From Nematopogon swammerdamellus (taxonomy: Eukaryota; Arthropoda; Insecta; Lepidoptera; Adelidae), in contig OX336340.1 of NCBI GenBank assembly GCA_946902875.1, positions 13,655,566 through 13,719,565 on the forward strand: 64,000 nt of DNA, written 5' to 3'. How positions within the stretch are numbered: the stretch's first letter is position 1; the number at the start of each line of letters is the position of its first letter. Below the pieces are notes generated by a model. That model made no database searches. It worked only from the letters and a program-made list of their open reading frames with translations, and was not told the origin of the DNA. Made by a program: the position numbers and the translations under genes. Shown here piece by piece: positions 55,501 through 63,575 of this stretch.

Positions 55501-57521
55501 CCAATTCAGTATAGCCGGATCGATTAGGGGGAATCGGTGACAAGGCACGTACCTAATTCACCTAGGTATATTTATTTATTTTAGACAGGCAGCCTTGGCT
55601 GATGTGTCTAAATCCGGTTTTTCTTCATATTTTTTATTTTATTTGGTTTGTTTGTTTATTTTTTTTTTATGTATTTATCGATCTTGATTATTTTTATTAT
55701 TTTAGTTTATTGTAGTTTTATTTTATTATTTATATATTGGGCTCCCATCATCGCTGGTACCAAACTGAAGCATTATTACGATGATGGAGCAGTCAGCATG
55801 TGAGCAGTGAGCAGTATCAGTTTCCTAAAAAAAGTTCATCTTTATGCTTAACTATTTTCGCATACATTTTGATAATTTTTATTATGGAATACACAATTGT
55901 AGATTTATAATAAAGTATCCGAGGTATCTCAGAACTTAGAACTATGATCGTGTTTATGCGAAAATCTGCAAATTCGCAAAATTGTGAAAGGGGCGTTGCC
56001 TTTGTTCATTTAAGAGAAAGTTATATTATTCCCTTGATGTAAAGAAAGGTTAAATATTGTTAAATCCGTTTCATCTTTTCATCGCGAATCGACACAATGA
56101 GCGACTTATTGTATGAATCCCGTTCAAATGTATGGAAGACTGGCGTCACTTGGCTACCTACTCGCTCGGCCAATCACGGCGTTCCATGCGCCGCTCCCGC
56201 CTCAGACTTCACACCCCTTTGGCGGCTACCTCGGTTCTCATACAAACGATGCCGTATTTCGTATCCAGGCTTCCTGACTCGTGTGATCTCCTCTGCTCGT
56301 GGACAAGCGGAAAACTTCTCGCCTGAGTTGTGAAAGTCAATGTGTTCTATATATTATGTCGAAGTGAAGTTTTTATTGATAATTCTGAGATTTATAGGTA
56401 GGAATTTATTTCACGAACACGAGCTATCTATGATTTGAATTTTGTACATAATCCCAAAACCGGGTCCCTTCCTCTGCGTTGCTAGGTGGAAGGTAATGTA
56501 AAACACGCCCGGATTGATACCACCGCGCTACTTGAACCTCACAATAATAACAATAAATTGTTTGTAATAAGGGTTTGTCTTTGCAATACAAGATGAGGTT
56601 GTCAAGACGAACAACTATAGGAGACACATAATGAAGGACGGGACCATTGACATCTGCCGCGCCTGCCACCAACCTGGCGAGTCCCTCAGACATGTGATTT
56701 CCGGTTGTTCGCAGCTTGCCAACACCGAGTATTTGCATAGACACAACCTAGTAGCCAGGATTATCCACCAGCAAGTTGCCTTAAAGTTCAACCTTGTAGG
56801 TACCGAAGTGCCTTACTATAAGTACAATCCGCCGCCAGTTCTCGAGAACGGTCATGTCACACTCTACTGGGACCGGTCCATTATTACAGATAGGACTATT
56901 CTCGCGAATAGACCTGATATTGTGATAGTGGACCGGGAGGCGAGGCGCGCAACGCTCGTCGATATCGCCGTGCCGCACGATGGTAACCTCGTCAGTAAGG
57001 AAGCAGAGAAGATGCTGAAGTATCTAGATCTGCAGCACGAGGTTACCAAAATGTGGCCCGTCGACTCGACGATCGTTGTGCCCATAGTCGTTTCGGCGCA
57101 TGGGCTGATAGCGAAGAGCCTCGACGACCACCTTGAGAGGCTCTCGCTGAGTGGTTGGGTCAAGGGCCAGATCCAGAAGGCAGCCCTGCTCGACACTGCA
57201 CGCATCGTCCGGAGGTTCCTCTCTTTGGGACCCGATCATCGGTAGCTTGGGCTCGCCCCGCCGCCGGTGGTGGAAACTCCATTTTTTTAAGGTTAATTTT
57301 GTATATGTTTTTTATGTTAGGTTTTGAATATGTACAAAATTAGTTTTAAGAATATGTGTTAATAAAGGAAACAATAAATTATGTAATTTGAATTTCCATT
57401 TTTTTTAAGAAAGTGAGGGGGAAAGCTTACGTGTACGCCCTCCGGCTCGCCGGCGTTGTTGACGAAGGCGCCCTTAAGATAGCCGCTTTCTTGCACCTGC
57501 TTGCCGTCTGCAGTCGCGAAG
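49369..57521 (-). CDS. Cuticle gene 2: RR-1 cuticular protein, Tyr/Asn-rich tail, 5' exons not found
   Basis: Four exons on the minus strand: 57431-57521, 53983-54058, 51794-52088 and 49369-49510, with GT-AG borders and agreeing phases (enters in phase 2, then 0, 1, 2), giving about 200 residues to TAA at 49369-49371. Exons A and B and the start of C form an RR-1 domain ([66 protein letters not shown]). An Ala/Pro/Ser linker and a tail of repeats like DRYRYNP and QYNHQYNPQ follow, ending [11 protein letters not shown]. It is probably a structural cuticle protein that binds chitin; the Tyr-rich tail could take part in cross-linking, which is inference. The signal peptide and first strand of the domain (usually one or two exons) must lie above 57521; none was found up to 64000, so they are outside the window, displaced or lost. 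A possible antisense ATTAAA signal is at 49288-49293. Confidence 0.85.
49985..50375. repeat. 67-bp minisatellite with inverted units, in last intron of cuticle gene 2
   Basis: The unit carries GGCCGAGCT..CAGG..AACGATAA..CCTTCTCGAAGA and repeats with spacing 67-68 bp (TTCTCGAAGA at 50037, 50105 and 50172), four direct units. At 50255-50375 two units appear inverted (ACTTACTTTCTTCGA twice, with GAACGAAGCTCAGCCGGGGC). Confidence 0.75.
50655..51350 (-). mobile_element. LINE family B, best-preserved 5'-truncated copy
   Basis: An antisense open frame of 166 codons (50697-51197) encodes [80 protein letters not shown] and [20 protein letters not shown]. Upstream to 51345 it adds [20 protein letters not shown]. 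This is the thumb-to-tail region after the reverse transcriptase core. It lies in the same orientation as the host gene, in the intron between exons C and D of cuticle gene 2; a T-run at 50637 marks its poly(A). Confidence 0.85.
51794..52088 (-). CDS. Cuticle gene 2, exon C (end of RR domain, Ala-rich linker, Tyr repeats)
   Basis: Acceptor AATTGTAG (AG at 52089-52090), donor GTGAGC at 51792-51793. It encodes [20 protein letters not shown], an Ala/Pro/Ser-rich linker, and then [20 protein letters not shown] with two [13 protein letters not shown] units. It ends in phase 2 (AG), completed to Arg by exon D. Confidence 0.9.
52128..52495 (-). repeat. Dispersed repeat family D, longest uninterrupted copy
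   Basis: It begins near AGCTTTTTCCCGCGGCTTCG and includes TAAGCCCGCTACCGTACCTT, CCTATCCTGTGTCCCGTATA and ATCATACATAGAGTCTACAA. It is the mirror of 43735-44185 and lies 40 bp from exon C of cuticle gene 2. Confidence 0.7.
52620..52875 (+). mobile_element. LINE tail fragment (family B relative)
   Basis: It encodes [30 protein letters not shown] and a short Ser-rich stretch, with an upstream NRFCDALRR in another frame. The WNxLP..YNLxxFxxRVN pattern matches LINE carboxy-terminal tails. Confidence 0.55.
52885..53380 (+). repeat. Dispersed CGGAACCC repeat, long copy
   Basis: It runs from GGCCAAGTGCGAGTCGAATT through GTAGATGGCGCGCGCGCATA, TTTATTATTTGTTGTTATTT and GACGGACGGACGGACAGACA to GGATACGGAACCCTAAAAAG. 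Confidence 0.8.
53385..53603 (+). mobile_element. LINE family B, 3' tail fragment
   Basis: TTTCCCCCAAAAGTGCAGTC, GGCATGGCATTCGCAACTCT and AGACATCTTATGGGTGGCTC parallel the tails at 30320-30460 and 50690-50830. Confidence 0.7.
53603..53895 (+). repeat. Dispersed CGGAACCC repeat, second copy in tandem
   Basis: From CGGCCAAGTGCGAGTCGGAC through AATTTCAACCGGCTACCTAT and GACGGACGGACGGACGGACA to TACGGGATACGGAAACTTAA. It ends about 90 bp from exon B of cuticle gene 2. Confidence 0.8.
53983..54058 (-). CDS. Cuticle gene 2, exon B (core of RR-1 domain)
   Basis: Acceptor TATGTACAG (AG at 54059-54060), donor GTAAAC at 53981-53982. It encodes [20 protein letters not shown] and IADEN plus the first base of a Gly codon. 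Phase 0 entry and phase 1 exit match the neighbouring exons. Confidence 0.9.
54403..54482 (+). CDS. THAP zinc-finger N-terminal exon (gene or transposon fragment), antisense in cuticle gene 2 intron
   Basis: ATG opens 26 codons: [20 protein letters not shown] and DGVTFH, ending in phase 2 at a strong donor GTAAGT. C-x2-4-C plus the GVTFH block is the start of the C2CH THAP DNA-binding finger. The upstream 100 bp is GC-rich (CCGGCGACCG, CCGCCGCTCAGGCGGAGCG), like a promoter. A possible next exon begins after the acceptor TTGAATTTCAG at 54528 ([16 protein letters not shown], with the expected basic/aromatic pattern), but the later Cys, His and AVPTIF-like end were not found. THAP domains occur both in host regulators and in P/Kolobok-type transposases; most likely this is a transposon-derived fragment. 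Confidence 0.55.
54856..55204 (-). repeat. tRNA/5S composite SINE (family A)
   Basis: Head at 55204 (GTCAGCCTCGGCAGCTCAGT), a shortened 5S-like GTCAGTTATTGGATGGGTGA, the body and a long A-tail (T-run at 54856-54870). Confidence 0.88.
55205..55287 (-). repeat. SINE family B head directly upstream of a family A SINE
   Basis: Antisense reads TGTACCGTGTGGGGTCGGAA, AAGAATAGCCCCACTGCATC and GTCGTAAAAGTCGACTAAGG, stopping exactly at the first base of the family A head at 55204, in the same orientation. Confidence 0.8.
55407..55566 (+). repeat. tRNA/5S composite SINE (family A), diverged 3' part
   Basis: GATGGTAGGGTTCAACCCGC, TTGGTACCACTGCACTAAAT and CAGTATAGCCGGATCGATTA with many substitutions. 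Confidence 0.65.
55570..56580. other. Intron of cuticle gene 2, mostly featureless
   Basis: AT-rich; a fragment of family A SINE body (ACACGCCCGGATTGATACCA) at 56461-56540. The overlapping frames at 56097-56333 show no domain. Confidence 0.4.
56590..57390 (+). mobile_element. RLE-type LINE (family C), 5'-truncated, ORF intact
   Basis: It holds the longest copy of this family here, with the GC-rich CCGCCGCCGGTGGTGGAAAC block and an AT-rich 3' UTR ending near AATAAAGGAAACAATAAATT. It is inserted antisense to cuticle gene 2, 40 bp downstream of the exon A donor on the gene's strand. Confidence 0.85.
56631..57245 (+). CDS. RLE-type LINE ORF2 C-terminus: Cys-His motif and restriction-like endonuclease
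   Basis: A 204-codon open frame. The start has the CCHC-type motif [18 protein letters not shown]. It is followed by [60 protein letters not shown], a Leu/Lys-rich helix and [20 protein letters not shown]. The PDI..D-x10-LVDIAV arrangement fits the PD-(D/E)xK nuclease that nicks target DNA in R2/R4/NeSL-group LINEs. The reverse transcriptase is gone. Which clade is uncertain; the ATG is internal to the parent protein, so this is a fragment and not a gene with its own start. Confidence 0.8.
   Translation: MKDGTIDICRACHQPGESLRHVISGCSQLANTEYLHRHNLVARIIHQQVALKFNLVGTEVPYYKYNPPPVLENGHVTLYWDRSIITDRTILANRPDIVIVDREARRATLVDIAVPHDGNLVSKEAEKMLKYLDLQHEVTKMWPVDSTIVVPIVVSAHGLIAKSLDDHLERLSLSGWVKGQIQKAALLDTARIVRRFLSLGPDHR
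57431..57521 (-). CDS. Cuticle gene 2, exon A (N-terminal half of RR domain)
   Basis: Acceptor TTTGAAG (AG at 57522-57523), donor GTAAGC at 57429-57430. One leading base C finishes a codon from a missing upstream exon (Ser or Tyr would fit), followed by 30 codons [12 protein letters not shown] through EPEGVH. This is the first exon that can be placed. Confidence 0.85.
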
Positions 57522-57579
57522 CTTCAAATAAATACAACAATCGTAAAGATTACACTTTGCAATTCTCATAGCCTCTTAT

Positions 57580-57968
57580 GTCAGCCTCGATAGCTCAGTG
57601 GTGCAGACAGTCGACTGTCGCTATTGATGGTTAAGCAACGCTGGGCGCGGTCAGTACTTGGATGGGTGACCGCTCGACCGTTGGAGGCTGACCGTGGTTC
57701 GGATTCCACGCAAAACTGTAGGTCCGTTCCCTTCTTACCTTACTAGGTGGAAGGGCTTAAACCGCCCGGGTTGGTACCACCGCACTGAATGAAACGTCGG
57801 TCGAAACGGCTATGTAATATAGTTTGTGTTTTCCGTCCAGTTCAGTGTAGCCGGAACGACCGAAGGGAAGCACTGACATGGCACCTAGTTCACCCGGTGT
57901 TATGGGCTGACATCACGGATGTTGTAGGTGATGTAGTCAACCGTGTCAGTATCCATTTAAAAAAAAAA
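57580..57968 (+). repeat. tRNA/5S composite SINE (family A), reference full-length copy
   Basis: Order: GTCAGCCTCGATAGCTCAGT (box A, 57590-57600), GGTGCAGACAGTCGACTGTC, the 5S-like segment 57629-57673 (GGTTAAGCAACGCTGGGCGC, GGTCAGTACTTGGATGGGTG, ACCGC), GACCGTGGTTCGGATTCCAC (box B-like, 57690-57710), a body of about 230 bp with CCGCCCGGGTTGGTACCACC and GTGTAGCCGGAACGACCG, and the tail GTGTCAGTATCCAT with an A-run. The 5S segment corresponds to the internal-promoter half of insect 5S rRNA (TTAAGCAAC..GGGCGCGGT-AGTACTT-GATGGGTGACCGC). Confidence 0.9.
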
Positions 57969-57969
57969 T

Positions 57970-58490
57970 CACAGGGCAAAGAAATCGCGTCGCGTTCTCT
58001 TGGGGAAAGACGGCCGCCGAGAACGCTCAATAAACAATATTCATTACCTTTTTACAGAAAGCTGACTTATTTTTAAATGAAATTTCTTTCACACAACCTT
58101 GTAAACAATAAATTTAGTGCTGTTATTGTGCGTGCAAATTCCTTGCGGTGTTTTCTATCACCGGAGTAAATAGAATCTCAATCTCAATAAGCCTATGAGG
58201 TTCTAATCGCACATAATTAATTAAATTCTCTAGTTGGACTTAATTTTACACAATTACATAATATTATCCTTGAAACCTGACACACACCACTTAGGATCAA
58301 TATGTAGCGTAAATTATTTCAAATATTTTTCTCTTGCTGCTATGAGAGCCTGGGAGCCTTCCATAGAGTTTTCTGAGTAAGTCTACGCGCAACGTTACTT
58401 GGAAACTGAATTACTTGGAAAACTCTACTGTGAATCGATTCACCTTTGAACTGCACTCATGGAAAATATATTTGCTTTACTTTTTACTTT
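57970..58490. other. Region upstream of cuticle gene 2 exon A, no exon recognised
   Basis: I looked in antisense for a start codon followed closely by a GT donor and for a GDGSYSY-type exon ending in phase 2, and found neither here nor between 59.2 and 64.0 kb. Confidence 0.4.
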
Positions 58491-58494
58491 GTTC

Positions 58495-58625
58495 AGCCGC
58501 CAGCGAGTTACCATTGACGGCTCAAGCCGGAGTTCCAGGTTCGAATCCTGGTGGCACGTGGTCTTTATTTTCGGCTTTGCATCTATCTAATGAAGAAATG
58601 TAAACCCTCCTTAGTACTAACATAA
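58495..58625 (+). repeat. tRNA-derived short repeat
   Basis: T-arm CCAGGTTCGAATCCTGG is perfect (58529-58545), preceded by a weak D-arm-like stretch, and followed by CGGCTTTGCATCTATCTAAT. Related to 63718-63830 and 24520-24562. Confidence 0.55.
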
Positions 58626-58638
58626 AATAAAACATTAA

Positions 58639-59187
58639 AAAAAAATAGGTAAAAAAACTTTTAAGTTAAACGGTTTTATTAAAAATAAAAAATTAGAAAA
58701 AAAACAGCTGTACAAAAAACTAGAAAATAATAAGGACACAAGCCTGGGCCTTCTTAAGATTTTACGTCTGGGTAAGAAATCGTGCAATACTAGCGTGCAG
58801 TCTTCTCATGTCGGATGCCAAAGGGCACATTGTGTCGCTGCGTCAGCGGAATAAGTAATAAATTGAGACTTTTAACAAACTAATATAAAAACGTGGGGCG
58901 CATGTTATTTATTACGCATATTATACGCCCCACGTTTTTATATTAGTCTGTTAAAAGTCTCAATTTATTACTTATTCCGCTGACGCAGCGACACAATGTG
59001 CCCTTTGGCATCCGACATGAGAAGACAGCACGCTAGTATTGCACGATTTCTTACCCAGACGTAAAATCTTAAGAAGGCCCAGGCTTGTGTCCTTATTATT
59101 TTCTAGTTTTTTGTACAGCTGTTTTTTTTCTAATTTTTATTTTTAATAAAACCGTTTAACTTAAAAGTTTTTTTACCTATTTTTTTA
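58639..59187. repeat. 549-bp near-perfect palindrome, 262-bp arms, 25-nt loop
   Basis: Left arm 58639-58900 and right arm 58926-59187 are equal in length and read as reverse complements with only isolated differences (AACAAACT versus AGTCTGTT near the loop). Outer ends: AATAGGTAAAAAAACTTTTA; inner ends: ACGTGGGGCG / CGCCCCACGT. The loop CATGTTATTTATTACGCATA is the reverse complement of copy 1's loop. Confidence 0.93.
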
Positions 59188-59214
59188 TTTACTCGTTTTT
59201 AGTTTGATTTTTGG

Positions 59215-59600
59215 CTCGTATCATTCATTACGTAAACTCGTCATCCTTTCCAACTCTCTCATTGCATCTTTGTTACTCGGTTTCTTACCTGTCAATTACT
59301 CACAATCAAGCTCCTCAATACATAACCCTTCTAAAGACTTTACGCGACTCAATGCAACATACGCTTGACCCTCCTCAAATAGTCTGGAGCCCAAATACAC
59401 GACAGCACGGTCAACAGTACTGCCCTGCATTTTATGGACAGTGGAGGCCCATGACAAAATTATCGGTAACATCCGTCTCTCAGCTGTTCAATAATTAAAC
59501 TTTGCTGGAAACTGTATGGCTTTAGGATGGATAAGGTGTCCGCCGTCTCTTTCGAAATCAATTTGAACAGATGGTGTGTCTGTTTCATGCTTTTGCGTTC
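59215..59600 (-). pseudogene. Helitron/Pif1-type helicase, C-terminal fragment (copy 2, two stops)
   Basis: Same sequence as 48165-48545 in antisense. Two nonsense changes break it: the Gly codon after KFNY is TGA (near 59488) and the Lys codon in the DCEKLTG block is TAA (near 59297). [10 protein letters not shown] and [10 protein letters not shown] motifs are otherwise kept. Confidence 0.87.
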
Positions 59601-59603
59601 GGC

Positions 59604-61028
59604 AAGTATGGGACACTCGTCTAAACAAACCAAATGAGCCCAAACTCGAGGGGGTTACTAGTAACGGTTGAAGAGTTCTACTGTACACCTCCTGACTCCA
59701 TCATCAGACCCTCGTCACCAAGTGTATTGGTAGAAGTATGGGACACTCGTCCAAACCAACCATATGAGCCCCTAACTCGACGGGGTTACTAGTAACGGTT
59801 GAAGAGTTCCACTGTACACCTCCTGACTCCATCATCAGACCCTCGTCACCAAGTGTATTGGTAGAAGTATGGGATAGGACACTCGTTCAAACAAACCAAA
59901 TGAGCCCAAACTCAAGGGGGTTACTAGTAAAGGTTGAAGAGTTCAACTGTACACCTCCTGACTCCATCATCAGACCCTAGTCACCAAGTGTATTGGTAGA
60001 AGTATGGGACACTCGTCCAAACCAACCAAATGAGCCCAAACTCGAGGGGTTTACTAGTAACGGTTGAAGAGTTCCACTGTACACCTCCTGACTCCATCAT
60101 CAGACCCTCGTCACCAAGTGTATTGGTAAAAGTATGGGACACTCGTCCAAACCAACCCTATGAGCCCAAACTCGAGGGGGTTACTAGTAACGGTTGAAGA
60201 GTTCCACTGTACACCTCCTGACTCCATCATCAGACCCTCGTCACCAAGTGTATTGGTAGAAGTAAGGGACACTCGTCCAAACCAACCATATGAGCCCAAA
60301 CTCGAGGGGGTTACTAGTAACCGTTGAAGAGTTCCACTGTACACCTTCTGACTCCATCATCAGACCCTCGTCACCAAGTGTATTGGTAGAAGTATGGGAC
60401 ACTCGTCCAAACCAACCAAATGAGCCCAAACTCGAGGGGGTTACTAGTAACGGTTGAAGAGTTCCACTGTACACCTCCTGACTCCATCATCAGACCCTCG
60501 TCATCAAGTGTATTGGTAGAAGTATGGGACACTCGTCCAAACCAACCATATGAGCCCAAACTCGAGGGGGTTAATAGTAACAGTTGAAGAATTCCACTGT
60601 ACACCTCCTGCCTCCATCATCAGACCCTCGCCACCAAGTGTATTGGTTAGAAGTATGGAACACTCGTCTAAACCAACCAAATGAGCCCAAACTCGAGGGG
60701 GTTACTAGTAACGGTTGAAGAGTTCCACTGTACACCTCCTGACTCCATCATCAGACCCTCGTCACCAAGTATATTGGTAGAACTATGGGACACTCGTCCA
60801 AACCAATCAAATGAGCCCAAACTCGAGGGGGTTACTAGTAACGGTTGAAGAGTTCCACTGTACACCTCCTGACTCCATCATCAGACCTTCGTCACCAAGT
60901 GTATTGGTAGAAGTATGGGACACTCGTCCAAACCAACCAAATGAGCCCAAACTCGAGGGGGTTACTAGTAACGGTTGAAGAGTTCCACTGTCCTCCTCCT
61001 GACTTCATCATCAGACCCTCGTCACCAA
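59604..61028 (-). repeat. 130-bp satellite array, about 11 units (first part of copy 2)
   Basis: Antisense units of the same 130-bp sequence. Variation includes one unit with a 7-bp insertion (GGGATAGGACACTC at 59871) and single-base changes. It ends at GTCACCAA, the target of the hAT insertion. Confidence 0.95.
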
Positions 61029-62545
61029 CAGTGGCGGCTGGTGACCTATGGGACTGGGTGTGCGGCGCACAGCACACCCAGTCCCATAGGTACCTAGCGC
61101 ACGATGTGCGCTAACTTACTCGTAGTACTAAACCCAAACGTGAATCTAATGGATACCGAGACGTGATTTTTTATTTTATTTTCATGTCTGAGTTAATAGC
61201 CCAAATTATGTACTACCGAAGGGAAGCACTGACGTGGCACCAAGTTCATCCGGTGTTGATTGGGCTGACATCACGGATGTTGTAGGTGATGTAGCCAACC
61301 GTGCCAGTATCCAAAAAAAAAAAAAAATGTAAAAGTATTCTCACTCAACAGATACATTGTTGAAAGACAAAATAAGGTAAGGATTTATGTGATAAAATTA
61401 TTAAAATATATATAATAAAAATGTACTCACTTTTAGATTGAAATATGTAGGTATGGTGTTTTGAAGATCACGCCAGCGAATTTATGAAAATTATGAAGAA
61501 ATCAGTCACATACACACACACACCACACACACTACAGTTTGATTGGGTAGGTCTAATATTGTTCTATTTATAATGTAAGTCTATTCGTCGGGTTTTATCC
61601 TGCGCAAATATTTCTATCACTTTTTTGTCACGCACTAGAAACACAACCAGAGTCCTAATTGCTCGAAGAACCAAAGCGACGCTTCACTGCGCAGTGGCCG
61701 GCCACTGAGCCGCGGCCGCCGCGCCGGGGCTCCGCCGCGCGCGAGGCGTGGCCGGCGCGCGCGCCCCCGCCCGCCGGCCAGCCTTGCCGCGCCGGGCAAT
61801 GAAGAAAACTTCACAATGTACTGTTAACTGACGAAAAGTCGTTCAAACTGCTAAAAAACTGATTTGCAAAACATCCCGGCGCGGCAAAGATATATTACGT
61901 TCATTATTTCATCTATATTACGTACAATATTTCATCTAAGCGGCGCCGCGGCGCGGAGCGGCCATTATCGGTCGACGCGACGACGACGGGCCTCGCCCCG
62001 AACTGAGAGAGATGGCGCGGCGCGACGAGACGCAGAGTTTAGATCGCTCCCGCCGCGCCCGCGCCCCCCGCCCGCGCGTGCCTGCGGTCGGGTTTACGAT
62101 CTCGGCTTACATCGGCTCATCGTCGGCTGGCTCGGTCGCGACGTGTCGCACGCGCGTCTATCCACAATATACTGTCCTTCTTTTTCCGTCGTGTGTCACA
62201 CGCAGAATGCATCCTTGTTCCACACATAATCGTATGAAGAGTGTTTTGTTTCACACGGCGGGGCAGCGGCGTTTAAAATTTTTTCATAGTAACACGTTCG
62301 CGGTGTTTTGTGATGCACACGGCGGCGAGCTCGGCGGCGATACGTAGTAAGTAGTATGTATTACGTACAGCAAAATCGTGCCTTGTTGTCTAGGAAATAG
62401 GAACGAATTCAGTTTGATATTTTTACTTCGATCGGCGAGATTCATGGAGAATGTTTAATATTTTAATTTATTTATTTCTTTCGGGTGAAGGCGCTGTTTG
62501 GTGGTAGTGCGGCGCACGAACGCACTTAAGGGCCAGCCGCCACTG
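61029..62545. mobile_element. hAT-type non-autonomous element, 1517 bp, with 8-bp target duplication
   Basis: The termini are inverted CAGTGGCGGCTGG (13 bp exact); an internal GCGGCGCAC is shared near both ends. GTCACCAA is duplicated at 61021-61028 and 62546-62553. The CAGTGGCGG start and 8-bp duplication are typical of the hAT (Tip100-like) group. A 20-bp-stem hairpin (61044-61063 with 61072-61091) lies just inside the left end. A strongly GC-rich CpG stretch at 61680-62110 may be an old promoter. No transposase is encoded. A SINE tail is nested at 61214-61327. Confidence 0.92.
61214..61327 (+). repeat. tRNA/5S composite SINE (family A), short 3' end nested in the hAT element
   Basis: ACCGAAGGGAAGCACTGACG, GGCTGACATCACGGATGTTG, GTGCCAGTATCC and an A-run of about 16. 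Confidence 0.85.
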
Positions 62546-62944
62546 GTCACCAAGTATATTGGTAGAACTATGGGACACTTGTCCAAACCAACCAAATGAG
62601 CCCAAACTCGAGGGGGTTACTAGTAACGGTTGAAGAGTTCCACTGTACACCTCCTGACTCCATCATCAGACTCTCGTCACCAAGTGTATTGGTAGAAGTA
62701 TGGGACACTCTTCCAAACCAACCATATGAGCCCAAACTCGAGGGGGTTACTAGTAACGGTTGAAGAGTTCCACTGTCCACCTCCTGACTCCATCATCAGA
62801 CCCTCGTCACCAAGTGTATTGGTAGAAGTATGGAACACTCGTCCAAACCAACCATATGAGCCCAAACTCGAGGGGGTTACTAGTAACGGTTGAAGAGTTC
62901 CACTGTCCTCCTCCTGACTTCATCATCAGACCCTCGTTACCAAG
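62546..62944 (-). repeat. 130-bp satellite array, last three units of copy 2
   Basis: It resumes in register with the array left of the hAT element and leads into the (CAAA)n-bearing leader at 62945-63108. Confidence 0.95.
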
Positions 62945-63114
62945 TTGTAATTATCATAATATTGTATTGTCACGAGAACTCAATGTGTGTGCAAAGTTTC
63001 ATAAAAATCGGTTCAGTAGAAGTAGTTGAAAAAGTTGTCGCAAGATTTGAAACAAAGATAGTAACAAACAAACAAACAAATATACGGAGTCAAGCTAAAT
63101 AAAACCGTGTAAAA

Positions 63115-63575
63115 ATCAGGCCAAGTTCGAGTCGTATTCGCGCACCGAGGGTTCCGTATCGCCATGTCATGGTCAGCGCAACTCACGCCATCTATGGCGT
63201 GTTTTATGAAATCCTTCATATTAGTTAAAATGCTTCATACTGTTTTCGGTAGATGGCGCGCATACACTTTTTAGTTTCTTGTATGGATTTTTTTTCTTTT
63301 TCCTATATTTATTATTTGTTGTTATCATCATCATCATCATCAGCCTGTATCGGTCCACTGCTGGACATAGGCCTCTCCCAAGGCACGCCACCACACGCGG
63401 TCTATAATGTTATATTTGTTTTTATATCGGCCATAATGCATATTCTGTGAAAATTTCAACGGGCTACCTATTACGGTTCAAGAGATACGGCCCTCTGACA
63501 TGAACAGACAGACAGACAGAGAGACGGCGTAGGCTTAGTAATAGGGTCCCGTACGACGGATACGGAACCCTAAAA
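63115..63575 (+). repeat. Dispersed CGGAACCC repeat with a nested RTE tail
   Basis: From GGCCAAGTTCGAGTCGTATT to CGGATACGGAACCCTAAAAA. At 63325-63400 it holds ATCATCATCATCATCAGCCT, GTATCGGTCCACTGCTGGAC and AGGCCTCTCCCAAGGCACGC, the same RTE-type 3' end as at 43806 but longer. Confidence 0.8.

Larger units (their letters stand above)
58639..63108 (-). mobile_element. Composite element copy 2 (inverted), interrupted by a hAT element
   Basis: Same parts as 44880-49052 in mirror order: palindrome 58639-59187, helicase fragment 59215-59600, satellite 59604-61028 and 62546-62944, and the (CAAA)n leader ending AAGCTAAATAAAACCGT at 63108. Without the 1517-bp insertion and its duplicated 8 bp it is about 2.9 kb, shorter than copy 1 because it has about 14 satellite units instead of 24. 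Confidence 0.78.

Noticed and set aside
56097..56333. 78-codon frame in intron of cuticle gene 2
   Set aside because: Two overlapping frames with no domain; no splice evidence.
57629..57673. 5S rRNA gene
   Set aside because: Only about 45 bp matches, embedded in a SINE between tRNA-like boxes and lacking the rest of 5S.
58021..58080. Possible first exon of cuticle gene 2 (antisense AGGTAATG region)
   Set aside because: No ATG-Lys start directly before the GT, and phase and signal-peptide content do not fit.
58495..58570. Functional tRNA gene
   Set aside because: Perfect T-arm but no convincing acceptor and anticodon stems. The same holds for 6185, 26810, 33585 and 63718; treated as tRNA-derived repeats.
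61864..62347. Frames of 111-121 codons in the CpG-rich core of the hAT element as a transposase
   Set aside because: Arg/Pro/Ala-rich from composition, no hAT dimerisation or catalytic motif.
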